Shown here piece by piece: positions 36,072-46,315 of a DNA stretch of 64,000 nucleotides. This DNA comes from Zantedeschia hybrid cultivar. Lineage: Eukaryota > Streptophyta > Magnoliopsida > Alismatales > Araceae. The stretch covers positions 19,973,879 through 20,037,878 of the forward strand of contig JARZZO010000003.1 of NCBI GenBank assembly GCA_030544215.1. The letters are read 5' to 3'. Made by a program: the position numbers and the translations under genes. The number at the start of each line of letters is the position of its first letter. The first letter of the stretch is position 1. The notes under the pieces are model-generated. The model saw only the letters and a program-made list of their open reading frames with translations. It was not told the origin of the DNA and searched no databases.

Positions 36072-36700
36072 GACAATCCTTGATATAATGACCAACCTGT
36101 CCACATCCCCAGCATGACTACTTTTTGGACTTTTCTAGATCTTGCCTTTGGGTTTGTGTTTGTAATTCATGTTTTCAATTTTGCCTTTGTCCTTAGGATC
36201 TCTAGCCTTATTTGCAGTCATCACATTAGCATTTGGTTCCTCATGTATTGCTAGTTTATGCTTTCTATGCTCTTCTTCTATGGGTATGGCTACCATCAAC
36301 TCATCAAGAGAAAGAGATCTCCTGCGATGTTTTAGAGACATCCCAAAATCCTCCCAGGACTTCGAAAATTTTGCAATGATGCACATCACTTGAAACTTCT
36401 CTGGGAGTTTTATTTCAGCCTTAGCCAACCCATGAAGCAACAACAAAATTTCGTGAGCTTGTTCTGACATAGATTTGCCCTCAACTATTTTGAATTTTAA
36501 GAACTTGGCAACATAATATTTCTTAAGAATGAGGTCTTCAATGTTATATTTCTTGTCAAGTTCATCCCACATAGCCTTTGCAGTAAGAAATGAAGAACCT
36601 TATACGTCAAAAAGCACATTGGACAATGCTAATAAAATGCATCTATGACGTATACGGTCCTTTTGAGTCCACTCCTCAACTGCTTTTGTGTTGTTCGCAT
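36072..36700 (-). pseudogene. Copia II gag, broken
   Basis: The main open piece (36135-36572) shows the copia gag pattern: MWDELDKKYN, KYYVAKFLKFKIVEGKSMSE, and a Lys-rich tail. A zinc knuckle follows in another frame at about 36072-36116 (CWGCGQVGHYIKDC, C-X2-C-X4-H-X4-C). The upstream part (to about 36700, TKAVEEWTQKDR) is separated by a stop near 36600. It resembles gag proteins of the UBN2 type. Confidence 0.8.
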
Positions 36701-36888
36701 CATTCTTAACTAATGTTGGGCAATATAACTCTAGCTGAAATCAAACCGATTGTGATAAACCAGATCTCCATGCGATGTTGCTATTGCTTGAAGTGCTGCC
36801 TAAAAAATTTCTTGGGCATCTCGTATATATCCACTCTCAGTGCAATCACACATGACATAGTCGACATAGTGGATATCTTCTCTAAGAT

Positions 36889-37717
36889 TGTTGGAAATTT
36901 AAAAAAAATAAAATCATTTAATAAAGTCCAAATAAACCAATAAGAGATGAAGTAAAGATTTCCTATAAAGTCATCCATACAAAGGTAAGGTCTAAAGCAA
37001 GACCATAAGAACAAAACATGTATGGTTATGCAACAAAAAGTAAATAAAATAGAATTAAAAAACTTAACCGAGTCACTTTCCAAGAAAGCTCTCCTTAGAT
37101 AAGATATTGCCCCTGTCATACTAATGCGATGGAGTTCCATGCTTTTCACCCAAGGTAGAATGGCTATAGGGATCTAATCACATCTCGCAGATCACACCTC
37201 GAAGACGACCTCAGAAAATCCTCCTTCTTCTTCTCATTCACAGAGAGAAAGAAGAAGAAGAAGAAGAGCAAAGAGTAGAAGAGAGATAGGGATAAAATAA
37301 CTCTTAGAGTAGTAGAGTCTGACTAGAGAGATGGGTATATCCGTTCCCTTTCCTCCCATGTGCACTATTACACGAAGGGACGCATTCAAGAAGAATGGGC
37401 ACGTTCCCATCCTAAATGGCTGCAAAAAGAGATCAAGTCAATTAGGACTCTAGGCTCCCATGAACCAAAAAGATTGGCCCAACTCGCGCGCAGCTCTGGC
37501 TCCTACCACGGCCCATGCGCATGTGTGCGTGTTTGTGTTGTAGCATAGCTTCCTCTAGTTCTTTAGAACAAGTTACTAGGAAACCCAATAAGTGATAAAC
37601 CCACATGTTCTCTTTTAGTTTTCTAATATAAGACTAAAGTTCCTATACCAACATGAGAACAACCACATACATGAAAACATTGAATTCTCCTAAACTCCCT
37701 ACCCACTTTTTCTAACA
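36889..37717 (-). repeat. 5' LTR of copia II
   Basis: 829 bp beginning TGTTGGAAATTTAAA and ending TTTTTCTAACA on the plus strand. Similar to 29945-30824 over its length. An AAGAAG repeat (about 37251-37265) is longer than in the partner. Confidence 0.75.
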
Positions 37718-38500
37718 TAGAAAATGGTCCTTAAGATCTTGTCTCTCCTTTCAGTCCCAATCGAGTTGATCACGGTACAATGAAGTTCTCAATACATAGA
37801 ACTCCATCTAAGCTAAGTTTCATGACCAATTCAACTTTAAACATTTTTTTATGAATAAAACACTACTATCCATTTGGTAGAATGTAAAACCTATTCTGGT
37901 TAAAGATTTTCTATAAAAAAGTTGATTATAATATACGTGATAAAATTCGATCATGAAGGTAATCAATGGTTGTGTTTTTTTATTGTCTAAAGTTTTTTAA
38001 TCCCAACTTATCACAAGTTTGTTCGGAAGGTGAATGGGACTATAAAATTTTGCTAATACACTTGTATTACTATTGCAGTCAAACCTCAAGGAAAGAGCTT
38101 TGAATAGAACTCAAGAGTGGGGATGTTTTCCTCTTTCCACCAAAGCTTTGGCTAGCTTGAGCTTGTGATGCATTATCCACTAGATTATGCTTGTTGATCT
38201 GAATGATATTAATTACTAAAAACTTTAAAGCTAACATATTAGGTTGTTGAGTTGATTCTTGCTAATTATATGATTCTGGATTGTTATAGTTCTCGATGAT
38301 AGAAAATCCACTTTGGGATTTGATTTCTCCTTAGCATTTGGTGAACTTGTGAAATTGACATATAGGGGGCTGGTACAATGTATTGCCCAGTGGACCCAAA
38401 TTACAACTTTTTAGGGTGTTGTAACACCTAACAACACCAAAAAATTCATAGTTGATAAGGTCTATGATAAAAACATCAATTATCAAAGAAAAGGTTGTCT
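37718..38500. other. Intergenic DNA related to the 3' flank of GDU copy 4
   Basis: About 38130-38165 (CCTCTTTCCACC...AAGCTTTGGCTAGCTTG) matches 60480-60515. This suggests it belongs to the 3' side of the GDU3/GDU4 duplication unit. No gene is supported. Confidence 0.45.
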
Positions 38501-38777
38501 GATTAAATGATCACAAGGGTCCCTCGCTCTGTAGCGGAGTGGACACCCCCCGCCTCCCCAGTTGGGGAGGTCGGAGGTTTGATCCCACCGTGTGCGGGGT
38601 AATGTTGCCTTTGGTGTTTTTTCGCTTCTTTAAATGGCTTGTGGGTGCTTGTTATTATTTCTCTTCTTTTGAGAGATGGGGACTTTGTAGGATTCAATCC
38701 ATACTCCTTCTAATAGTGTTTAGAAGCCTTGTACCACGGTACTACTAGTCCAAAAAAAAGATTAAATGATCACAAGG
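38501..38777 (+). mobile_element. tRNA-derived SINE with 18-bp target duplication
   Basis: The element is 38519-38759 (241 bp), flanked by GATTAAATGATCACAAGG at 38501-38518 and 38760-38777. It has an A box TAGCGGAGTGG and a B box GGTTTGATCCC, the internal RNA polymerase III promoter of a tRNA-derived head. A body and short poly(A) tail follow. Perfect long duplications indicate LINE-mediated insertion, fairly recent. It is related to the SINE at 48333-48577. Confidence 0.9.
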
Positions 38778-38879
38778 TAGTGGTGCACTAATGGTACATG
38801 GCTTCCCCCTCCTGGGAGTAACTAAGTAATCACTCAAAGAGGCATGGGGGTAGGTAGGAGCATATCCTACCGCCTCTTA

Positions 38880-39746
38880 GTTTCTTATGGAATTCTCGTC
38901 GGTGATCCGGCGGTCTCTTCGTCGACTCCGATGTCCAGGCACTCTCATTAACGGCTTCGTCGGTTGCGGGGGGTGGGAAAGGCCCTCGCCAGCATCGGCT
39001 CCCCCCGGTTCTTTCCTCCGTGCTCTGCCTCTCTTTCTCCTCTTCTTCTACTTCCTATTTCTTCCTTCTTGAGCCGTCACTCTCTCCTCCCTTTCTACAC
39101 CATTTTCTTCCCTTGTGTTCTCTCCCCCGTCCCCTTGCTGCATTGTTTCTTCCTCCATGTTCCCCTTCCTCTGCCACTTGCCCTTCGCCCGCCTTCACCC
39201 TAGCCCTCCACCGCTGCCTACCCTTCCTTCCCTATCCCTCTTTCCCCCCTATCCTCCTCTGCTGCTCCTCTGTTACTTGTTCTTCTCCCTGGAGCTTTTT
39301 TTGTATCTTTGGCCATCTTTTGTTCGACTTCCTTAGAAGGCATTACTTTGGTGACCAAGTTGGGCTACTAGTCAGACTATATATTTTGCATTTTAGTTTA
39401 GTTTGTTTTTGTGTTGTGATCCTCAAGGGATTCTTGTTCGCTAGTCGGCAGCGGACATCATCGGCTATTCTTGTGATGCTTTGGGATTTCAAGCTACTCT
39501 CGAGTAGGGTTATTAGAGGTGTATGGAGGGCTTGTGTCATGCACTTACTGTGAGCTCCCATGGCGGTGCATGCTCCCGAGCCTCTCTTCTTTCTATTGCC
39601 TGAAGTTGCAGTGTTTTCTAGCTCCCCCGTGCTACAGTTCGGACCATACCTTTGTGGATATGGCCGAGGTATGCTGTGAGGCTTCTCTTGTACGTTGGTT
39701 TTACACTTTTTATATAAGCGTTAACCCCCTTCGACCAAAAAAAAAA
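38880..39746 (+). mobile_element. Possible non-autonomous LINE/SINE-type retroposon
   Basis: A GC-rich start (38880-39010), a long pyrimidine-rich stretch (39020-39300) and a 3' end CCCCCTTCGACC followed by a run of A (39739-39751 region). The tail resembles the end of the SINE at 48333-48577 (AGTTCGACC plus A run). Frames through it (for example 39020-39553) are low-complexity Ser/Pro/Leu and not convincing proteins. Target duplications were not found. Confidence 0.4.
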
Positions 39747-39988
39747 AAAAGGGGGCTCTCCCTCCTTACAGAGCCAGAAGGTGACGCCTTGCATATACAC
39801 ATAAGGGCCCATGCACTTAAATCTTTGTTTTTTTTAATCTTTGTTAATCATTGGATCTACATCTAATGGTTGATGATGCAACTCAATGCTAGTGGACGAA
39901 AGCAGGGCACTAGAATGTATCACATGTCATTGGAAGCTGGCATAGTGCGCCCCCCCCCACTTATGCATGTAAGGAGCAAATTTAGACT

Positions 39989-40331
39989 TTTAAGGCAGAG
40001 AAATACTAGTTGCACCACACCAGAGGATAGCCAATATGAGTTGGAATGATCTTCCTATCTTTTTTTACTATCTGAAAAGTCTACATAGCCCTCATCCCCC
40101 TATTATATGTGCAGGATGCTCTTAAGCACTTGATGCTCTCCAGTGCCTCAGGATGCTCTCGAACATTAGTCTGATGGACAAGTTTTTTTACTTTTGTTAA
40201 TCCGATCCAATCCATGTACGCTTTAATAGGGGGACAGGGACCATACGGACTTTCTACATGACGCAAGAGCATAGAAGGGTTCATTCAAGTTCAACGGGGC
40301 AGTGCAACAAGTACTATTACTCTTTAAGGTG
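39989..40331. mobile_element. Mutator-type MITE (copy 4)
   Basis: The element is 39998-40322 (325 bp), with termini GAGAAATACTAGTTGCAC and GTGCAACAAGTACTATTACTC allowing mismatches. Flanks are TTTAAGGCA (39989-39997) and TTTAAGGTG (40323-40331), 7 of 9. Confidence 0.65.
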
Positions 40332-41419
40332 TTGTAGCGTTTATGAAAGAAAAACATTGTGAAGGGTAAAGGTTGATGGGAGAGGTTAATTATATTAAAA
40401 AGAATATTTGATCGAATGATTAAACGACATAAGCATGCTCCATAGGTGTCTCTACGTTTGATTTTCTTTTAATTTCTGTTAGTTATCAGATCTACATTGA
40501 TACAATCCCTACGACTTGATGAAAAATGGGATCAACTGGCCCAGAAGCTCATATAAATTTGATGCGCCTCCTGCCCTCGAAAACCTACTTTCTCTATATT
40601 AAAAAAATATTTTTATAAATTTTAAATATTAAATAGATTTCTTAAGATTGTTCCTATTATTGGAGCTTCAATTTTTACCATCTTATCTGGTTGGTCAATC
40701 TTAACTATCCTATTGAGTATGTATCAAAAAACGATGTTAAAAGATATTAAAAATAGTAAAAAATAAAATATTCATCAAATTAATCTTTAGTATCCTCAAA
40801 GAACAATGAACATGAATGGACGCTTACTATCTATTTTATTGATTGAACGGTCAAAACAAAACCTAAAAAGGAAGAAATTAGTCTAGAGAAGGATATTTTA
40901 ATATTTTAATTTTTAATGATCTGTAATTTTTTTAAATATGGGAATGGGGTTTGGTGGAGGAGTTAGGGCACATCTAACTTGAGTATAGTTCCTCTTAGTC
41001 CGGATTTAGATTGACAGAGAGGTAAGGAGAGAGTCTTTTATAAACCCCTCCCCTCAGGAATGGGAAAAGCACCATATGATGAGTTTTTTTGAAATCTTTC
41101 CCTCTTCTTCCTGTTTGACTTCAGTCTAAATCTGCACGTAGAGGATCTCTATTCATCCAACTTATATATGCCCCTCTCCCTCTCACACACAGGAAATCAT
41201 TAAGATAAACATTTACCGTGTTTAATATGTACTATATTTTCTTCCTAATTTGTCAGTTTAATTTTAAAGGCCTCTTTTCTCTCAAGTCACAACAGTGCTT
41301 GGAGCTTTCCACGGAGAAGACCCGAAGATTTCCAGCGGATCTCAGTGCCTGCTCATGCCAGTAAGACTACCCATCACTGCTGCGTTGCTCAACCACCTAA
41401 GGCCATGTTCATTAGATTC
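40332..41419. other. AT-rich 3' region of GDU copy 3
   Basis: No open frame or repeat with clear ends. Sequence near 41385-41420 resembles the corresponding 3' flanks of the other GDU genes. Confidence 0.35.
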
Positions 41420-41450
41420 TTGGAAGCTCAACTCGATTTACATATTGATG
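41420..41450 (-). promoter_or_regulatory. Conserved GDU 3'-flank element (copy 3)
   Basis: TTGGAAGCTCAACTCGATTT followed by ACATATT, about 115-145 bp past the GDU3 stop. It lacks the CCCGG end seen in the other copies. Confidence 0.5.
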
Positions 41451-41563
41451 GAAGAAGCAGAACATAGAGACAGGTTTCGTCGCAGTGGAGACATCCCCAT
41501 CTCTACAACTCTGGTAAAGACCAAGAAAACCCAGAAGACGTACGGTTTCCTATGCATGCGGGC

Positions 41564-41902
41564 TCACTGCTGGCTAGACTGCGTTGCAGAGGGGGCGGCC
41601 TTCGCCAGGAATCTGGGGATGGCCTCCTCCGGCATGATGACCACGACCCTGGGTTCCATGTCCAACGGAGCCGGCACTGCCGCGGCCCTCTCACCGGCGG
41701 AACCGTCGCGGTGCGACGAGGATGAGCTGGCGTGGCACCGAGACCTGCGGTTGTGACATGCGAGTACGATCAGCGCGACGGCGATGAGGCCCATCAGGAA
41801 GCCCATCCCTCCGTAGAGATACGGCATCGGAGAGTTCCATCGCCAGGAGCTGGAGGCGGAGCCGCCCGCTGCAACCGTGGAGGGGCTGCTCACTCTCGGC
41901 CT

Positions 41903-41905
<3 letters not shown>
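41564..41905 (-). CDS. GLUTAMINE DUMPER family protein (GDU copy 3, divergent VIMAG)
   Basis: A 113-residue, intronless frame. WRWNSPMPYL at 21-30, membrane span about 26-50 (GFLMGLIAVALIVLAC), a Ser-rich loop with basic residues, then RVVVIMPEEAIPRFLAKA. The VIMAG-type motif is VIMPE at 89-93, so both the Ala and the Gly are replaced. In Arabidopsis GDU1 a substitution of the VIMAG glycine (log1-1) abolishes overproduction phenotypes, so this copy may have lost or altered its activity. The start MRPR aligns with MRPG of the others and follows a long CT run. Single-pass membrane protein; family assignment is firm, activity doubtful. Confidence 0.9.
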
Positions 41906-41946
<41 letters not shown>

Positions 41947-42099
41947 GTGTTTAAGCTGTTCTTCCGTTGTGGTGGGCGTTTTTGCTGAAGCAGCTGAGCA
42001 AGGTATATATAGGCGGGGAGCCGGGGACTGGGACGCAGTGCTGGGTGGCTTCTGTGTCCATTCTGCTGCCTCAAGGATTAGGTTAAGGCAAGCTGGTCC
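41906..42099 (-). promoter_or_regulatory. GDU copy 3 promoter and leader
   Basis: A long GA repeat in the leader (plus CT run 41909-41941), a TATA box TATATATA at 42004-42011 about 100 bp before the ATG, then a GC-rich segment with GGGACGC. The conserved upstream block at 42057-42099 contains GGTTAAGGCAAGCTGGTCC on the plus strand. Confidence 0.7.
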
Positions 42100-42959
42100 C
42101 TCTTGAAGTGGATGGACAGATTCTGTGGGAACTGTATACTAGTGTAACTACAGTCTCCCTTCCACTGTATGTGCAAGTTTCAAGTCATGATAGGAAGAAA
42201 AAAAAGATGAAAGAGAAAAGAGCAGGAATGCAGTGGCAGGCAAGCAACTCTTTCTGCAAGCTTTGGCTCAGAATATGTTTTCTCTTTTGCTCGATGGAGC
42301 TTTCTTTTGGATAGATGCGTTCCTAGAGTTCTCTCTTTGTCCCTGTCTCTGTCCATTATGAGTTTACTAGTGCCTTAGGAGGTAGTTCTTTAGACTTTTG
42401 TATTGTAATTGGAGGGTTCCTCTTTATGATTAGGGATGTTACAAGATATGTTTGCGTGTGTGATTAGAACTGTACAGTTATCAAAAGAGGGAAAGGAGCT
42501 ATAGATGGTGGTAGGTGGATCAAGAAGTGATTAGTAGAAATTTAAATTAAGGCTAGGATGATCTTCCACTCCCTTATAGCTAGCTAGAGTGATCATCCAC
42601 TCAGTTGTGAACTGAACATAATTAGATTGATCAGTGGCCATCCACCATATCTTATAAAGGAATATTTGTCCATGCATCCTATAGATAATTGGTTGTTCAA
42701 TCGGGAAATGAAGCTCAAATCAATTCTTCAACATAAGTAATGGTCGACCACTAGATTATGACTTAAAGAATGGAAGATCGTCCATTTACTTCTTAACCAT
42801 CGTCGACGAGTGGAGATCCTCTCAGTACCTGTTTAGAGATCCTCTCAGTAGTGAGAGGATCTCTATTCATGGTCGACATATTATTGGAAGGTACGGAGTT
42901 CCTATAGAAGAGTTAAAATGAAGTGATTAATTAGCTCTAAGCTTCGCTTAGTTCCATTA
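42100..42959. other. GDU3 upstream DNA without a supported gene
   Basis: Short frames only. Around 42815-42870 the phrase GATCCTCTCAGTA occurs twice within 25 bp. No other structure was seen. Confidence 0.3.
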
Positions 42960-43560
42960 ATCTAGCTAAATGATGGAATAGCTGCACACATCTTTCTTTT
43001 CACGTTCTCTCTCTCATGTGACAATAGAGAACGGAGGGGAAGGGTGGATGAAGATGTTAAGTGCTGACGTTAAATATGAGACATTTATCCGATGGAAGCC
43101 TTTGTCCTGCCATCTAACATGATAGGATAGCCTCTTGAGCACAATACATTAATTTGTGGGGCATCCGATGCTCTGTGCACAAATCATCTCATCAGAATCA
43201 AATCCCCCTTCAATACTTTTTTCTTAGATCTTACCATTGTTTCTGTTGTCTAAGATATATTTTAAAGGGATAATAATTTCATAATAACCACTCTCGTATT
43301 TTAAATTTCAAAAGTACAATATTTAGTTACTTGCATGTTATCCTACGTAAATACCCTCTTAATATTATGTATAATATTTTAAAATTCTTGTAGTACTTTG
43401 AAATGGCATTTTTAATAGATATGTTATTTTATAAGAATATGTCGAATAATATATAAATAAGGATGAAATTTTTAGAATTTAATATAAAAGTGTGGTTAAA
43501 CATGAAATTGTCCTTATTTTAAATAACATACCTTTGTTTATATGTCCTTAAAGTTAAGAA
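42960..43560. other. Non-coding block X, second copy (left part)
   Basis: 42960-43260 is similar to 27225-27480 along its length. The similarity breaks near 43260-43300, before the copia remnant, and resumes at 46520. Confidence 0.6.
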
Positions 43561-43574
43561 GCAATTGGTTTGGG

Positions 43575-43674
43575 GAAAGAATTGGTTCAGAAGTGGGTCT
43601 CCCGATCCCTAAACAATTCATTAAAAAAGATATTTTACGCTAAAGCCCTCATACCAAGCAACACTCACAAGTCA
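43575..43674 (-). repeat. Truncated 3' LTR of copia III
   Basis: Starts TGACTTGTGAGTG on the minus strand directly after the polypurine tract. It matches 46175-46275 (AAACAATTCATTAAAAA, CCAAGCAACACTCA). The rest of the LTR is missing or unrecognisable to the left. Confidence 0.65.
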
Positions 43675-43679
43675 CCCCC

Positions 43680-44376
43680 TCAACGCAAAAAACTCTCAAA
43701 GATGCCCATCTTGCTTACAATGGTCGTGAGGGATTGGGTACTCAATCCCCTAGTAAAAATGTATGTTATATGTTGACTAGTGAGAAGAAAAGGCATGCAG
43801 ATCTCATCCCTCTCTAACTTCTCCTTGATGAAGTGTCTATCAATCTCTATTTGCTTTATTCTATCATGTTGCACGGGATTGCTAGCAATGGCAATAGATG
43901 CTCTATTATCACAATAGAGCATAAGGGGTACATGCTAAGTGAAGTGAAGCTCAGACATCAAGCTCCTGATCCACGGTAGCTTACAGACTCCCTGAGCCAT
44001 AGCTCTATACTCAACTTCTGTAGTAGAACGAGCAACCACTGACTGCTTCTTGCTGCGCCATATATCACCAAGTTACCTCCAACATACACACAATATCCTA
44101 AGGTAGGTTGTCTATCATCAGTTGAGCCTGCCCAATCTGCATCAGTACAACATTCCACCTCAAGTGGCCATTTCTAGAAAAGAGAACGTCACGACCAAGA
44201 CAACCTTTTAGATACCACAGAATATGATACATTGCCTCTAGATGAGGCTTCCTAGGATGCTGCATATACCTACTCACAACACTAACATCATAAGAAATGT
44301 CAGGCCTGGTATGAGAAAGATAGATCTGCCTTCGAACCAACCGTTGGTACTGGACTACATTGACTGGCTCACTCAC
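43680..44376 (-). pseudogene. Copia III RNase H, broken
   Basis: Fragments in different frames: HTRPDISYDVSVVSRYMQHP and HILWYLKG (44098-44376), CCTDADWAGSTDDRQ with the D-A-D-W motif and GYCVYVGGNLV (43958-44158), and YCDNRASIAIASNPVQHDR with HTYIF-type end (43680-43922). The order is correct for copia pol. Frameshifts lie between them. Confidence 0.8.
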
Positions 44377-44468
44377 ATCTCCACTGAGCTTATGATTCTG
44401 ATCAATAGGAGTGAGAGTAGGCTTGCACCAAGCATCCCTTTATTAGACAATAAATCTAGCACATACTT

Positions 44469-45280
44469 CTACTGAGACAAAAAAATGCCATGCTTGGACC
44501 TAGCTAATTCTATACCTAAGAAGTACCTCAACTCTCCCAAATCCTTTACCTCAAACTCCTGAGCAAGCCTGACCTTCAGGTTATTCATCTCTTCTAAATC
44601 ATCGTTTGTAACCACAATGTCATCAACATAAACAATAAGCACTGTCACCTTTTCCCCTTTATGTCTGAAAAACATGCATGGTATGATCAGCATTGCTCTG
44701 TATGTATCCCAGAGCTATTTTGAACCTGTCAAACCATGCACGCTATGTCTATTTTAGTCCATACAGTGACCTTGGCAATCTACAAACATTTCCCTACGTC
44801 CTGGCATTATCAAAGCTAGGTGGAATCTCCATGTATACCTCCTCCTATAAATCCCCGTGAAGAAAGGCATTCTTCACATGGTGTTGAAAAAACTTCCACC
44901 CTAAATTAGCTGCACAGGAAATCAAAGTACCAATTTCTTCATCTTCACCACTGTAGCAAACATCTCATTATAATCAACTTCATATGTCTGAGTATAACCT
45001 TTTGTTACTAGTCGAGCCTTGTACATACCTTCTAGAGTGCATTTCACTATATACACCCATTTGCGTCCCATTAGACAAGCTCCCAACTTTTATTTTTGGT
45101 CTGAGCTTCCATCTCCTCCAACATAGCTTCCTTCCAACATGGATCAGCCATGGTTACCCTCCAATTCGGAGGAATGCTAGTAGAGGACAAAGAAGTGATA
45201 AAAACACCTATAAGATGGAGACAAGGACTCATAGGAAAGATGATTAGCAATATCATATCTATAACGAGCAGGAGGAACAA
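44469..45280 (-). pseudogene. Copia III reverse transcriptase, broken
   Basis: 45071-45280 holds the N-terminal RT region (WRVTMADPCWKEAMLEEMEA, SWELV). 44469-44693 holds LIVYVDDIVVTNDDLEE with the catalytic YVDD, and VKDLGELRYFLGIELARS. The intervening part (44700-45070) is degenerate. Similar in arrangement to other plant copia RT, with frameshifts and stops. Confidence 0.8.
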
Positions 45281-45374
45281 TAGATCTAGTAACCTCTAGA
45301 AGATGCCTGTTCTTTCTCTCAACTATGCCATTCTAGTTAGGAGTGTCAACACATGTTCTCTGGTGCACAATACC

Positions 45375-45831
45375 ATGGCGCGTCTTGCTGGCAACGGGAA
45401 TGAAGCCGCTCCCTGGCGGCGAACATTACCTGCACACCGACAGGCCTAGAGGGCTGCTCCCCGGCGGCTTACCCGGACCGCGCACCGGCGGCCGGGAAGG
45501 GACTGGGCACGCTCACGGGCCTATGGTGCCAGCCTGGACGATGACCGGAGCACGTCCAGCTGGGCGCTGACGGCGCCCCCAGCTAGGCGCACCTGGCAGC
45601 GGACGGCGCCTTGGTCAGGCACAGATGGCGCGCCTGGATGGCGCTGCGGCGCCCGCGCCAGATGCAGCTGGCACCCCTGGGCACTGTGGCTACCCCACCC
45701 GCGGTTCCTTCCAATGATCAGGAGAAGAGAAGATGAAGAAGAACGGCAGCAGCGGGCTCCCTCTCGCTGGCCGCGTGAGAACGACGGCGTCGGCAGGAAG
45801 AAGAACCGCGGCGGTGGGCTCCCCCTCGCAT
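45375..45831 (-). other. GC-rich leader or insert in copia III
   Basis: GC-rich DNA between the primer site and the integrase remnant, in the place of the missing gag and protease genes. The open frame on the minus strand (45521-45901) has Ser/Arg-rich low-complexity sequence, runs into the LTR and matches no gag. It may be untranslated leader or foreign sequence picked up by the element. Confidence 0.4.
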
Positions 45832-45846
45832 GCTCTGATACCAAGT

Positions 45847-46284
45847 TGCTTCGCTCACTTTGTTTGTGGAATAGGACCAGAATAGTTAGTATAAAGGCCA
45901 TATTCTGATTTGATCGAGGGTATACTTAATTCCTCCAATTCTTCCAACTCTCTAAATCTACTTGGAATATCTAATTCCTCCAATTCTCTCAATTTTACCT
46001 TTTATTTCACTCCTTATTCCACTTATTCCTACCAAATCACTTGGAATAACGCAGTGTAATTCTCCTTATTCTGGGTGGAATACCAACAATTTACCAAATC
46101 AAAATACCTCTTATTCTGGTTTAAGAAATCCCAGAACCTTATTCTGGTTTAAGTTATTCTGCAAACAAAGTGAGAAGAATAAATTGGTTCAGAAGTTGGT
46201 CTCCCGGGTCCTAAACAATTCATTAAAAAGGATTTTTACAATAAAGCCCTCTTACCAAGCAACACTCAAATGTAACCCCCTCAC
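45847..46284 (-). repeat. 5' LTR of copia III, preceded by a polypurine tract
   Basis: The LTR (45847-46275, about 429 bp) ends next to the primer site at 45832-45843. On its outer side (46276-46310) is CCCCCTCAC and AAAAAACTCTCAAAA. This is the same polypurine tract and pol end seen beside the other LTR at 43675-43700. A 5' LTR should not carry that, so it looks like the shared middle LTR of two adjacent elements. Inverted words near the two ends (CACTTTGTTTG at 45858 and CAAACAAAGTG at 46161) also suggest a nested foldback. Confidence 0.6.
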
Positions 46285-46315
46285 GACCCAAAAAACTCTC
46301 AAAACAAGAGAAGCT

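Larger units (their letters stand above)
29945..37717 (-). mobile_element. Decayed Ty1/copia retrotransposon (copia II), minus strand
   Basis: Similar LTRs lie at 29945-30824 and 36889-37717. Between them, on the minus strand in copia order (gag, protease, integrase, RT, RNase H), are many stop codons and frameshifts. An LTR-like insert at 34222-35799 separates protease from integrase. The 3' LTR (left) is preceded by ATGGGGAA, a possible polypurine tract. No tRNA-iMet primer site was found next to the 5' LTR, and flanks TAAAT and TAGAA are not a clean target duplication. The element is old and cannot be autonomous. Confidence 0.8.
43575..46284 (-). mobile_element. Truncated Ty1/copia remnant (copia III), minus strand
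   Basis: On the minus strand from right to left: LTR 45847-46275, primer site TGGTATCAGAGC (45832-45843), a GC-rich leader (45375-45830), a short integrase piece near 45310-45375, RT pieces (44469-45280), RNase H pieces (43680-44376), polypurine tract TGAGGGGG (43675-43682) and the start of the 3' LTR (about 43575-43674, truncated). Gag, protease and most of integrase are missing. The element cannot be autonomous. Insertion split block X. Confidence 0.75.

Noticed and set aside
39020..39553. 177-codon plus-strand protein gene
   Set aside because: The frame lies in a pyrimidine-rich tract, giving Ser/Pro/Leu/Phe low complexity, inside a likely retroposon with a poly(A) end.
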